Assembly (NCBI GenBank): GCA_009772925.1
Contig: WOUQ01000005.1
Coordinates: 186,001 to 250,000, forward strand
Direction: 5' to 3'
Source: a bacterium
GTDB taxonomy: Bacteria; Pseudomonadota; Gammaproteobacteria; Burkholderiales; Thiobacillaceae
DNA length: 64,000 bases
Shown: positions 1 to 8,917 of the stretch, piece by piece
Position numbering within the stretch: the first letter of the stretch is position 1
Layout: the number at the start of each line of letters is the position of its first letter
Notes under the pieces: generated by a model
Database searches by the model: none
What the model saw: the letters and a program-made list of their open reading frames with translations, nothing else
What the model was told of the DNA's origin: nothing
Made by a program: the position numbers and the translations under genes

Positions 1-717
1 CAGGGCCGAGGTGAGCCGCTCGTCGTGCAGGTCCAGGTAGTAGTCGCCCACCTGCTTGGCCAGCAGCATGCCCTTGTAGACCAGAGTGCGGGAAGACAGC
101 GAGGGCAGATAGAAGTGGTCCTTGTCGGCCAGTTTCATGCGCCCGACCTCCAGTTCCACCCGTCGGCGGATGACGAACAGCTTGCGCTCGAAGCTGTCCT
201 GGTCGACGCTGGAGTGGTGACCCGGATCCTCGCCCCGGCCGATGAACACCATGCGCACCGCGGGTTCCTCGGCCTTCGCCGCTTCCGCCAGGCCGGCATT
301 GTCGCGGGGCACGTCGCGCCAGCCCAGAAAGCGCTGGCCTTCCTCGTAAACGATGCGGGCCACGGCGGATTCACAGGCCAGGCGGCCGTTGGCGGACTGC
401 GGCAGGAAGACCATGCCGCAGGCATAGTCGCCGGCGGCGGGCAGGGTCATGCCCAGCTTCGCGGTCTCCTCCCGCAGGAAGGCGTCGGGAATCTGGATGA
501 GGATGCCGGCGCCGTCGCCCAGCAGCGGGTCGTAGCCGGTGGCGCCGCGATGGGTCAGGTTCTCCAGGATGCGCAGACCTTGCCGGACGATGTCGTGGCT
601 TTTCTTGTTCTTGATGTGGGCGACGAAACCGACGCCGCAGGCGTCGTGTTCCAGTGACGGGTCGTACAGGCCCTGCCGGCCGGGAGGGCCTCCCACGGGG
701 GTGTCGCAGTGGTTCAC
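1..717 (-). CDS. gltB: Glutamate synthase large subunit, N-terminal fragment
   Basis: The 239 codons present encode the N-terminal glutaminase (Ntn-amidotransferase) domain of NADPH-type glutamate synthase, which releases ammonia from glutamine for transfer to 2-oxoglutarate. The rest of the gene lies beyond the left edge. The motif EHDACGVGF contains the nucleophile Cys27, which in this family becomes the N-terminus after a short propeptide is removed. The block GLRILENLTHRGATG and the later LFVIRRRVE stretch are typical of GltB. I chose GTG at 717 because a GAGGA sequence lies 7-8 bases upstream. An upstream in-frame GTG at 747 lacks such a site. A terminator at 797-822 separates the gene from the hvf operon behind it. 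Identification is secure; the start is less so. Confidence 0.93.
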   Translation of the reverse strand, partial: MNHCDTPVGGPPGRQGLYDPSLEHDACGVGFVAHIKNKKSHDIVRQGLRILENLTHRGATGYDPLLGDGAGILIQIPDAFLREETAKLGMTLPAAGDYACGMVFLPQSANGRLACESAVARIVYEEGQRFLGWRDVPRDNAGLAEAAKAEEPAVRMVFIGRGEDPGHHSSVDQDSFERKLFVIRRRVELEVGRMKLADKDHFYLPSLSSRTLVYKGMLLAKQVGDYYLDLHDERLTSAL

Positions 718-796
718 GCTTGCATCCTCAAAGTCTGGTCGGTTCACCGGCTGGCCGGATCATTGGGTCAAACAGGGCCGGGGTTTCGGCACGGCC

Positions 797-822
797 AAAA
801 AAAGCCGGTGCACGCACCGGCT
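797..822 (-). terminator. Rho-independent terminator after hvfC
   Basis: A perfect 9-bp stem (803-811 with 814-822) has a two-base loop. On the minus strand it is followed by seven T residues (797-803). It ends transcription of the hvfABC operon before gltB. Confidence 0.8.
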
Positions 823-937
823 GCTGTCGGTTCCAGGGGCGAGGGACAATGTTCCAGGCCCCAATAACGGGCTTGGAATTCTAGCGTGTCAGGGCTACAT
901 AGCCAACTTCCCGGCCATGCACCAAGGTGGAGCGCGT

Positions 938-1687
938 TCAGCACCGGCGGCCGAGGATGGCGCCCTGCTCACGCATTTCCGCCAACAGCGCGGCACCATG
1001 CGCCTGCAAGGCCCCTTCGGCCAAGGCCATTTCAGTCTCCAGCCGGGACACGGCCTGCGCGCCAGTGAGATCCGGCTCTTCCCGCAACAGCCCCAGCAGG
1101 CGGGCGGTGGCCGGATTGACGAGGATGAAGCGGACTTCGTGTTCCGCATCGCGGAAGGCGACAGTGAAGGTCGGCTGTTCGGGCGGTTCGTCCGGCCGGT
1201 AGCGGGGTGACAGGCGATGCACCGGCCAGCGGTAGGCCAGCACTCGCAACACCGGGTTCAGCAGGGGCTGACCGCACATGAGGTCGCCGGCCGCATCGTA
1301 TGCCGGCATTTCCGCGTCCCGGCTGGAGGTGTCCAGTTCCAGTTCCACCCATTCGTAATGCGCCAGTTCAGGCAGGAAGGCCGGATAGTCGGGCACGGGC
1401 ACCCATTCCTCCTGCAGGTATTTCAGGAACTCCTCGGGGATCTGGCGGAAATAGGGAGTATGGCTGGCGTGGTCGCGGAAAAAGGCGCGCACGAGACGGC
1501 CCCAGCGGCGCTTGCCCAGGATCTTGCGGCAGACCGGGAAGCAGGAGAACAGGAAGCCTTCCAGGTTGTTGTAGAGCAGTTCGTTGTAGACCTTCATGCG
1601 CCGCGCCGGGACACCCTTGGGCCGGGCGACGCCGCGGGGATCGCGGATGTGGGCGGTGAAGGCGCGCTGGTAGTACTGGAATTCCAT
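938..1687 (-). CDS. hvfC: HvfC/BufC-type peptide-modification partner protein (DUF2063)
   Basis: This 249-residue protein has the DUF2063 architecture. It starts with a helical N-terminal domain (about residues 1-100) carrying the pattern RRMKVYNELLYNNLEGFL followed by FPVCRKILG, and has a separate C-terminal domain (about 110-245). In characterised copper-peptide (bufferin/HvfA) systems, the DUF2063 partner works with an MNIO-family iron enzyme to present the precursor peptide. It lies five bases after the MNIO gene and is the last gene of the three-gene operon, followed by a terminator. There is no DoxX-like fourth gene as found in some hvf operons. The family assignment is firm; the role here is inferred from homologous systems. 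Confidence 0.88.
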   Translation of the reverse strand: MEFQYYQRAFTAHIRDPRGVARPKGVPARRMKVYNELLYNNLEGFLFSCFPVCRKILGKRRWGRLVRAFFRDHASHTPYFRQIPEEFLKYLQEEWVPVPDYPAFLPELAHYEWVELELDTSSRDAEMPAYDAAGDLMCGQPLLNPVLRVLAYRWPVHRLSPRYRPDEPPEQPTFTVAFRDAEHEVRFILVNPATARLLGLLREEPDLTGAQAVSRLETEMALAEGALQAHGAALLAEMREQGAILGRRC

Positions 1688-1692
1688 ATTCG

Positions 1693-2541
1693 TCAGGCGG
1701 CCCGGACGGAACGCGGGCTATGCACAGCCTGAAGCCGGGCGATGTGTTCCACCTCGGGTAGCAGTTCCGCCAGGGGCGGGATATTGAAGTCCCGCTCCAG
1801 GCAGGTGGGGTGCGTGCCCAGCAACTCGTAGGCGGTGTCCAGCAATTGCCAGACCGGGTCGATCACCTCGGCGCCGTGCGTGTCGATGATGAGGTCCGGC
1901 GCTTCCTGGTAATGCCCGGCCATGTGCATGTAGACGATGCGTTCGGCGGGCATGCGCTTCAGGTATTCGACCGGGTCGAACCCGAAGTTGACGCTGTTGA
2001 CGTAGACGTTGTTGACGTCCAAGTGCAGCCAGCAGTCCGCCTCCTCCAGCACCGCGTTGACGAAGGCGGGCTCGTCCATTTCGTTGATGGGCGCGGCCAC
2101 GTAGTAGCTGGCGTTCTCGATGGCGATGCGCTGTTCCAGGATGTCCTGCACCCGGCGGATGCGGCCTGCCACGTATTGCACCGCCTCCCAGGTAGCGGGA
2201 ATGGGCATGAGGTCGTAGAGATGGCCGTGATCCGAGCAGTAGGAGAGATGCTCGGTGTAGAGCGGCATGCGGTACTCGGCCATGAAGGCCTTGGTCTTGC
2301 ACAGCAGGACTTCATCCAGCGGCGTCATGCCGCCCAGGGACAGGGACAGGCCGTGGCAGACAAAGGTATGCCGTTCCGTGAACTGGCGCAGATCGCGGGC
2401 GTGACGGCCGCCCATGTCGATCCAGTTCTCCGGCGCCAGCTCGAAGAAATCGATGGCGGGTGGGACCCCGGATTTCAGAGCGGGAATGAGGTCGCGCCGA
2501 AATCCGAGCCCCGCGCCATTCAGACGCGGGATGTCAGGCAT
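1693..2541 (-). CDS. hvfB: MNIO-family (DUF692) multinuclear iron oxidative enzyme, HvfB/BufB-like
   Basis: A 282-residue TIM-barrel protein of the DUF692/MNIO family. These enzymes use two or three iron ions to modify cysteine residues of ribosomal peptides, forming oxazolone/thioamide pairs or related heterocycles. Expected metal ligands are visible along the chain: Glu38 in APENW, His63 in CHGLSLSLGG, Glu97/His98 in TEHLSY, Glu142 in IENAS, Asp175 in LDVNNVYVNS, His206 and His210 in HMAGH, Asp220/His222 in DTHG, and Glu249 in LERDFNIP. The gene starts six bases after the stop of the cysteine-repeat precursor hvfA and is followed five bases later by hvfC, so all three are co-transcribed. 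Substrate and product are inferred from the EGKCG precursor next door. Confidence 0.93.
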   Translation of the reverse strand: MPDIPRLNGAGLGFRRDLIPALKSGVPPAIDFFELAPENWIDMGGRHARDLRQFTERHTFVCHGLSLSLGGMTPLDEVLLCKTKAFMAEYRMPLYTEHLSYCSDHGHLYDLMPIPATWEAVQYVAGRIRRVQDILEQRIAIENASYYVAAPINEMDEPAFVNAVLEEADCWLHLDVNNVYVNSVNFGFDPVEYLKRMPAERIVYMHMAGHYQEAPDLIIDTHGAEVIDPVWQLLDTAYELLGTHPTCLERDFNIPPLAELLPEVEHIARLQAVHSPRSVRAA

Positions 2542-2547
2542 GGCCGC

Positions 2548-2937
2548 TTACTTCTTGCCGCCGCACTTGCCCTCGCCGCACTTGCCCTCCTTGAGGTTCT
2601 TGGCGCCGCACTTGCCTTCACCGCACTTGCCTTCCTTCATCATCTTCTTGTTGGCAGCTTCGTCGTCGGTGCTTTTCTTGCCACCGCACTTGCCTTCCTT
2701 GGCCTTGTCGCCGCCGCACTTGCCTTCCTTGGCCTTGGCGCCACCACACTTGCCTTCCTTGGCCTTGGCGCCGCACTTGCCCTCCTTGGCCTTGTCGGCC
2801 TCGGCCACCATGTAGCCCTTGTCCAGGACCTGAGCAGAGAAGGGATTTTCGGCGGCGGAAACCGGCGCCGCGGACAAACCCAGAGTGACGGCGGAACCCA
2901 GAGCCAGGGTCAGGGCGGTACGTTGGTTGGTCTTCAT
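2548..2937 (-). CDS. hvfA: HvfA-like secreted precursor peptide with eight EGKCG motifs
   Basis: A 129-residue protein with a Sec signal peptide (about residues 1-28, cleavage after APVSA), a short conserved ENPFSAQ segment, and a lysine/glycine-rich C-terminal half holding eight copies of EGKCG. These carry eight cysteines and there are no others. Motifs 1-4 recur every 10-11 residues. Motifs 5-6 and 7-8 are back-to-back pairs (KEGKCGEGKCG). In the Haemophilus HvfA system this motif is the site where the MNIO enzyme installs copper-binding oxazolone/thioamide groups. The start at 2937 has an AGAGGAG ribosome binding site six bases upstream; longer in-frame extensions lack one. The product is probably an exported copper-chelating peptide, inferred from the motif and the operon. 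Confidence 0.9.
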   Translation of the reverse strand: MKTNQRTALTLALGSAVTLGLSAAPVSAAENPFSAQVLDKGYMVAEADKAKEGKCGAKAKEGKCGGAKAKEGKCGGDKAKEGKCGGKKSTDDEAANKKMMKEGKCGEGKCGAKNLKEGKCGEGKCGGKK

Positions 2938-3113
2938 GACAGACTCCTCTACAAAGATGCGTTCGTGAAAGTTATGGATGCCTGTGCGGCCTGCGATCCG
3001 TATCGGTGAAACATGAACCGTGCCGTGGGCGATGCGGACTGTAGGAGTGGAAACAACCGGCCGCAAGCAAATTTTTGTTTATAAATTAATAAGATACGCA
3101 TATCCGCTGGGTC

Positions 3114-3141
3114 CTTGATTATGGCGCGGAAAGGTCCATAT
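3114..3141 (+). promoter_or_regulatory. Sigma-32-like heat-shock promoter for the hsp20 gene
   Basis: CTTGATT (3114-3120), 13 bases, then GTCCATAT (3134-3141) resembles the sigma-32 consensus CTTGAAA - spacer - CCCCATNT. It lies about 55-80 bases before the start of a small heat-shock gene. A 7-bp hairpin (3149-3155 with 3159-3165) would sit at the very 5' end of the transcript. Confidence 0.6.
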
Positions 3142-3194
3142 TGAGGGTGAGAGAAGAGTTCTCTCGGGGTTGTCTGGAAAGAAAGGAGGTTCAC

Positions 3195-3629
3195 ATGACA
3201 AACGTCGTCAGGCGCGAACCGAACGCCATCAACACCATGCTGGATGAGCTCTTCAAGGGCTTCCTGGTACGGCCGCTGGGTGATTTCGCGGGCATGCCGG
3301 AAATGCAGATGATCAAGATGGACTTGAAGGAAGGCGAGCGTGAATACACCGTGCACGCCGAACTGCCCGGGGTGAACAAGGAGGACATCCACGTCAGCAT
3401 CGAGGGCAACACGGTGTCCATCGAGGGTGAAGTGAAGAAGACCAGCGAGGAAAAGGAAGGGGACAAGGTGCTGCGCAGCGAACGCTACCACGGCAAGGTT
3501 TCCCGCAGCTTCACGCTGGGCCAGGAGGTGGACGAGGGCGGCGCCAAGGCCCGCTTCGAGAAAGGGGTGCTGGAACTCGTGCTGCCGAAGAAAACGCCGG
3601 CAGCGACGAAAAAACTCACCATTGAATAA
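3195..3629 (+). CDS. Hsp20/alpha-crystallin family small heat-shock protein
   Basis: A 144-residue ATP-independent holdase chaperone. The alpha-crystallin domain spans about residues 45-140, with ELPGVNKEDIHVSIEGN, the SERYHGKVSRSFTL segment and the FEKGVLELVLPK strand. A C-terminal KLTIE offers the I/L-x-I motif used in oligomer assembly. The N-terminal arm (residues 1-40) is short. I chose ATG 3195 for its strong AAGGAGG site six bases upstream, over an in-frame GTG-type start further 5'. Transcription probably comes from the sigma-32-like promoter at 3114-3141 and ends at the terminator at 3648-3670. The gene stands alone between the divergent hvf operon and argB. Confidence 0.93.
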   Translation: MTNVVRREPNAINTMLDELFKGFLVRPLGDFAGMPEMQMIKMDLKEGEREYTVHAELPGVNKEDIHVSIEGNTVSIEGEVKKTSEEKEGDKVLRSERYHGKVSRSFTLGQEVDEGGAKARFEKGVLELVLPKKTPAATKKLTIE

Positions 3630-4598
<969 letters not shown>

Positions 4599-5651
4599 TC
4601 AGTCGGCCGGCGCGGCGCGATCCAGCCAGGCTTCGATCTCCACGCCCGTGGCTTCGCCCAGGCGGGCGTGCAGATCGATGAATTCAGCGCACTGGGCGGA
4701 CCAGCGCGCCTGGCCGGCAGCCGCCACGGCGCCCAGCGTATCGGCGTTTCCGCTTTTCGCCCAGCGCCGATAGGCCGGCGCCAGTTCCGGAAACAGCTTG
4801 CGGCGCATGCCGACGAAGTTGGCGAAGAAGAAATGCAGCGCCGCCGGGTCGTCCCGTTCGAGCAGCCCCGGCAGGGTGGACAGGCAATCGGCGTAGAGGT
4901 CGCGCACCGCGCGGACCACGATCTCGGCGCGGGAACGCATGACGGCCGCCAGCAGCGCGGCCCAGGGTTCGCCCAGCAACGCTCCCACCCGAGCCTCGCC
5001 CAGCTCGTGCAGGATGACCGATTCGGTCTCGGTGCGGGTCATCGCCTCCAGGGCCGCCGCCTCGTCGCGTTCGAAACCGTGGCAGGCCACCGCCCGGCCC
5101 ATGGCTTCGTTGCGCCTGTTCCAGCGCCATTCCTCGTATTTCTCCCACAACCAGCGCTTGAGCGACTCGGTGCGCACGAAAATGCTGTGGTCCAGCATCA
5201 TGCCCGGCGGCGCGTCCAGATCGCGGGCGAATTCGCAGCCCGCCACGAAGATCTGGAAACCCTGCCGGGTCTCCTGCCGCTCCAGGTTGGCGAGGAAGAA
5301 ATGCGGCTTGCAGGAGCGGCCGAAGCCGCCCGAATAGACCAGGCCGTGGGGCGCCAGACGGCGGTTGGCGGCTTCCACCTCGAACGGATCGACATGGGCT
5401 TCCGCCAGCGGGAGCGCCTCGAAAGCGGCGGCTTCCACCGTTTCCCACAGCCGTTCGCGCTCGTTCATCCAGTCGCCCACTTCGCTTTTCGGCATGTCCC
5501 GGGTGAGGGGAATGTCATGCTCCCAGCGATACAGCTCGCGCATCTTCAGGAGGAAGGTGCACAGGGTCAGATCGCCAGCGTACTGGGCATCGGAGATGTG
5601 GCAGTTTTTCTGGACGGCGCTGACAATGGCGCCCACGTTGAGCTCGTTCAT
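4599..5651 (-). CDS. Conserved protein of unknown function (possibly Sfum_1244 family)
   Basis: A 350-residue soluble protein without signal peptide or membrane segments. The N-terminus (MNELNVGAIVSAVQKNCHISDAQYAGD) and the WEHDIPLTRD segment recall a conserved family in sulfur-metabolising and other proteobacteria that I know as Sfum_1244; I cannot verify this by alignment. Cys25 and Cys39 near the N-terminus, and GGFGRSCKPHFF near residue 120, are candidate functional residues. ATG 5651 is chosen because GGGGGA precedes it; a TTG at 5675 is also in frame. No catalytic motif is recognisable. It sits between convergent argB and the divergent EVE-domain gene. Confidence 0.75.
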   Translation of the reverse strand: MNELNVGAIVSAVQKNCHISDAQYAGDLTLCTFLLKMRELYRWEHDIPLTRDMPKSEVGDWMNERERLWETVEAAAFEALPLAEAHVDPFEVEAANRRLAPHGLVYSGGFGRSCKPHFFLANLERQETRQGFQIFVAGCEFARDLDAPPGMMLDHSIFVRTESLKRWLWEKYEEWRWNRRNEAMGRAVACHGFERDEAAALEAMTRTETESVILHELGEARVGALLGEPWAALLAAVMRSRAEIVVRAVRDLYADCLSTLPGLLERDDPAALHFFFANFVGMRRKLFPELAPAYRRWAKSGNADTLGAVAAAGQARWSAQCAEFIDLHARLGEATGVEIEAWLDRAAPAD

Positions 5652-5722
5652 GGCAATCCCCCATTGAATAGCCAAGTGATTTTGTCGGATTATGCGCCGA
5701 CGTCCATTGCCAAGGAACCTGC

Positions 5723-6178
<456 letters not shown>

Positions 6179-6179
6179 G

Positions 6180-6983
6180 GTGGATCTGTTCCTGCTCGCC
6201 TACCTGGCCCTGGGCCTAGTGGCCGGCTTCGTCGCCGGCCTGCTGGGGGTGGGCGGTGGCCTCATCATGGTGCCGGTGCTGACCTGGGCCTATGCGGCCC
6301 AGGGTTTCACTGCCGCCTACAACATCCACCTGGCCCTGGGCACGTCGCTGGCCGTCATCGTGCTGACCTCGGTTTCCAGCCTGCGCGCCCACCACGGCCA
6401 CGGCGCGGTGGACTGGACGACGGTGCGGCGCATGGCGCCGGGCATCGTCGCTGGCACCCTGGCGGGCAGCCTGGCGGCCGCCTGGCTGCCGGATGCGGGG
6501 CTGAAGCTATTCTTCACCGTCTTCCTGTTCTATGCGGCCACCCAGATGCTGCTGGGCTTCAAGCCCAAGCCCGGCCGGGCCATGCCGGGCTGGCCCGGCA
6601 TGAGCCTGGCGGGTGGCGTCATCGGCGTGGTGTCGAGTTGGGTGGGCATCGGTGGCGGCACACTGACGGTGCCTTTCCTGACCTGGTGCAACACCGACCT
6701 GCGCCGGGCCATCGGCACTTCGGCAGCGGTAGGTTTTCCCATCGCCGTGGCGGGGACCCTGGGCTACGTCGCATCGGGGCATGCCGTGGCGGGTTTGCCG
6801 GGGGGCAGTCTGGGCTTCGTCTACCTGCCCGCCCTCGCCGCCATCGCCGCCGGCAGCTGGCTGACCGCGCCCCTAGGCGCGCGCGCCACCCATCGTTGGC
6901 CTGTCGCCGTGATCAAGAAAGTCTTCGCCGGCCTTCTGTACGTGCTCGGCGTACGAATGGCCTATGGTCTTCTGGCCGCCTGA
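6180..6983 (+). CDS. TSUP/TauE-SafE family membrane permease
   Basis: A 267-residue integral membrane protein with about eight hydrophobic segments in two repeated halves. Each half opens with the family signature: GLLGVGGGLIMVPVLTW near residue 18 and SWVGIGGGTLTVPFLTW near residue 155. TSUP proteins export sulfite, sulfoacetate or related organosulfur anions, and sulfite export would suit an organism carrying aprBA, but specificity cannot be read from sequence. The likely start is GTG 6180, immediately after the EVE gene stop, which suggests translational coupling. No strong ribosome binding site is visible. Confidence 0.88.
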   Translation: MDLFLLAYLALGLVAGFVAGLLGVGGGLIMVPVLTWAYAAQGFTAAYNIHLALGTSLAVIVLTSVSSLRAHHGHGAVDWTTVRRMAPGIVAGTLAGSLAAAWLPDAGLKLFFTVFLFYAATQMLLGFKPKPGRAMPGWPGMSLAGGVIGVVSSWVGIGGGTLTVPFLTWCNTDLRRAIGTSAAVGFPIAVAGTLGYVASGHAVAGLPGGSLGFVYLPALAAIAAGSWLTAPLGARATHRWPVAVIKKVFAGLLYVLGVRMAYGLLAA

Positions 6984-7023
6984 AGCCTCATCATTTTTCC
7001 ACCGATTCGAGAGGAGACTCGTC

Positions 7024-7752
7024 ATGCGCAAGTTCGTTCTGGTTCTCACCCTGTTGCTGGCCCTGCCCACCCTGGCCGCCGACTATGCCCGCGAGAAGAA
7101 GTGGGCCGATGAGGTGCTGCCGTCAGTATTGGTCGGTGACCCGGTCTGGCTGGAGTTGGCCAACGGCCGCAAGTACCTTTCCCTGTTCACCGAGGCGTCC
7201 GGCGCCAAGGCCGGTGTGATCGTCCTGCACGGCCTGGGTGTGCATCCGGACTGGGGGCTGATCGCGCCCTTGCGCCAGAACCTGCCCGACGCGGGCTATA
7301 CCACGCTGTCCGTGCAGATGCCCGTGCTGAAGGCCGATGCCAAGGGCGACGACTACCCGCCCACCTTCGACGAGGCTGCCGAGCGCATCCGCGTCGCCGT
7401 CGATTTCCTGCGCGCCAAGGGTTACACGAAGATCGTCGTGGTCAGCCATAGCCTGGGCAGCCGCATGGCCGACCGCTTCTTCGCCAAGCATCCCAAGGCG
7501 CAAGTGGCGGCCTGGGTCAGCATCGGCGCGTCCGCCGCCCTGCCCTACGGCAAGCTGCCCTTCCCGGTACTCGACCTGTACGGCGAATACGATCTGCCCG
7601 GCGTGCTGCAGACCGCCAAGGCGCGCGGACAGAGCCTGGCCGGCAAGGCGAAGTCATCCCAGGTAATGGCGCCCAAGGCCGACCACTTCTTCGAGGGCAA
7701 GGACCAGTTGCTGCTCGGCCTGGTGCGGGACTATCTGGACAAGAACCTGTAG
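7024..7752 (+). CDS. Exported DUF3530/alpha-beta hydrolase-fold protein
   Basis: A 242-residue protein with a signal peptide (residues 1-19, MRKFVLVLTLLLALPTLAA). Features of an alpha/beta-hydrolase fold follow: VIVLHGLGVHPDWG, the VVSHSLGSRMA nucleophile-elbow region (Ser in SHSLG) and a terminal ADHFFEG providing the histidine. This matches the DUF3530 family of periplasmic putative hydrolases. The ribosome binding site GAGAGGAG precedes ATG 7024. It starts 40 bases after the permease gene and converges on pilU. The substrate is unknown. Confidence 0.85.
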   Translation: MRKFVLVLTLLLALPTLAADYAREKKWADEVLPSVLVGDPVWLELANGRKYLSLFTEASGAKAGVIVLHGLGVHPDWGLIAPLRQNLPDAGYTTLSVQMPVLKADAKGDDYPPTFDEAAERIRVAVDFLRAKGYTKIVVVSHSLGSRMADRFFAKHPKAQVAAWVSIGASAALPYGKLPFPVLDLYGEYDLPGVLQTAKARGQSLAGKAKSSQVMAPKADHFFEGKDQLLLGLVRDYLDKNL

Positions 7753-7770
7753 GCCGGCCACCGCCGGGAA

Positions 7771-8898
7771 TCAGACCAGGCCCACCTGATCGAGGCCGCC
7801 GGTGGGGGATTCCCCCTTGTTGTCGCGCAGATGCAGCTTGATTTTCAGGCGCAGGTCGTTGAAGGAATCGGCGTTGCGCAGGGCATCCTCACCGCTGATG
7901 ATGCCGATGCTAAACAGGTCGAACAGGGACTGATCGAAGGTCTGCATGCCGAGGTCGCGCGAGCGCGCCATGATGTCCTTGATCTCGTCCAGGCGGCCCT
8001 GCATGATCAGGTCGCTGATCAGCGGCGAATTCAGCAGGATTTCGGCGGCGGGGATGCGCCCCTTGCCGTCGGTGCGCCGAATCAGGCGCTGCGAGACGAT
8101 GGCGCGCAGATTGAGGGACAAGTCCAGCAGCAATTGGTCGCGCCGTTCCTTGGCGAAGAAGTTGAGGATGCGGTCCAGGGCTTGGTTGGCGTTGTTGGCG
8201 TGGATGGTGGACAGACACAGGTGTCCGGTCTCGGCGTAGGCCATGGCGTATTGCATGGTTTCGCGATCGCGAATCTCGCCGATCAGGATCACGTCCGGCG
8301 CCTGCCGCAGGGTGTTCTTCAGGGCCGACTCCCAGTCGTCGGTGTCGAGGCCCACCTCGCGCTGGGTGATGATGCTCTTGCCGTGGCTGTGCACGAACTC
8401 GATCGGATCCTCCACCGTGATGATGTGATCCTGCGAGTGCATGTTGCGGTGGCCGACCATCGCCGCCAGGGTGGTGGATTTGCCGGAGCCGGTGGCGCCG
8501 ACCATGATCACCAGGCCGCGCGGCATCATGGCGATGTCCTTCAGGCCCGGCGGCAGGTGCAGGTCCTCGACCTTCGGAATGGTGGTGATGATGTGGCGGA
8601 AGACCACGCCGGCACGACCCTGCTGCACGAACGCGTTGACGCGGAAGCGACCGATCTCGGGCTGGAAGAGGGCGAAGTTGGCTTCGTGATGCTTCTCGTA
8701 TTCGGCGTATTGCCGCTCGGTCATCAGCGTCTTGGCGAACAGGGCGGTATCGGTGGGGGTCAGGCTTTGCTTGGCAATCGGGGTGACCTTGCCGTTGAGC
8801 TTGAGCGCCGGCGGAAAACCCGCGGTCAGGAACAGATCGGAGGCCTTCTGGCTGACCATGTAGCGCAGCCACTCGTGAATTTTCGTCAGCGCGTCCAT
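7771..8898 (-). CDS. pilU: Type IV pilus retraction ATPase PilU
   Basis: A 375-residue cytoplasmic secretion ATPase of the PilT/PilU family that assists PilT in depolymerising type IV pili. It has an N-terminal PAS-like domain (about 1-110) and a RecA-like ATPase domain with Walker A GATGSGKST (134-142), Walker B VILIGEIRD, and histidine-box residues in STIHANN. It lacks the AIRNLIRE retraction motif of true PilT, having RIPAAEILLNSPLISDLI instead, and has a longer acidic C-terminal tail, which identifies it as PilU. It follows pilT in the same direction 19 bases downstream. Confidence 0.95.
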   Translation of the reverse strand: MDALTKIHEWLRYMVSQKASDLFLTAGFPPALKLNGKVTPIAKQSLTPTDTALFAKTLMTERQYAEYEKHHEANFALFQPEIGRFRVNAFVQQGRAGVVFRHIITTIPKVEDLHLPPGLKDIAMMPRGLVIMVGATGSGKSTTLAAMVGHRNMHSQDHIITVEDPIEFVHSHGKSIITQREVGLDTDDWESALKNTLRQAPDVILIGEIRDRETMQYAMAYAETGHLCLSTIHANNANQALDRILNFFAKERRDQLLLDLSLNLRAIVSQRLIRRTDGKGRIPAAEILLNSPLISDLIMQGRLDEIKDIMARSRDLGMQTFDQSLFDLFSIGIISGEDALRNADSFNDLRLKIKLHLRDNKGESPTGGLDQVGLV

Positions 8899-8917
8899 AT
8901 TTCCGTCCGCTCTTCGG

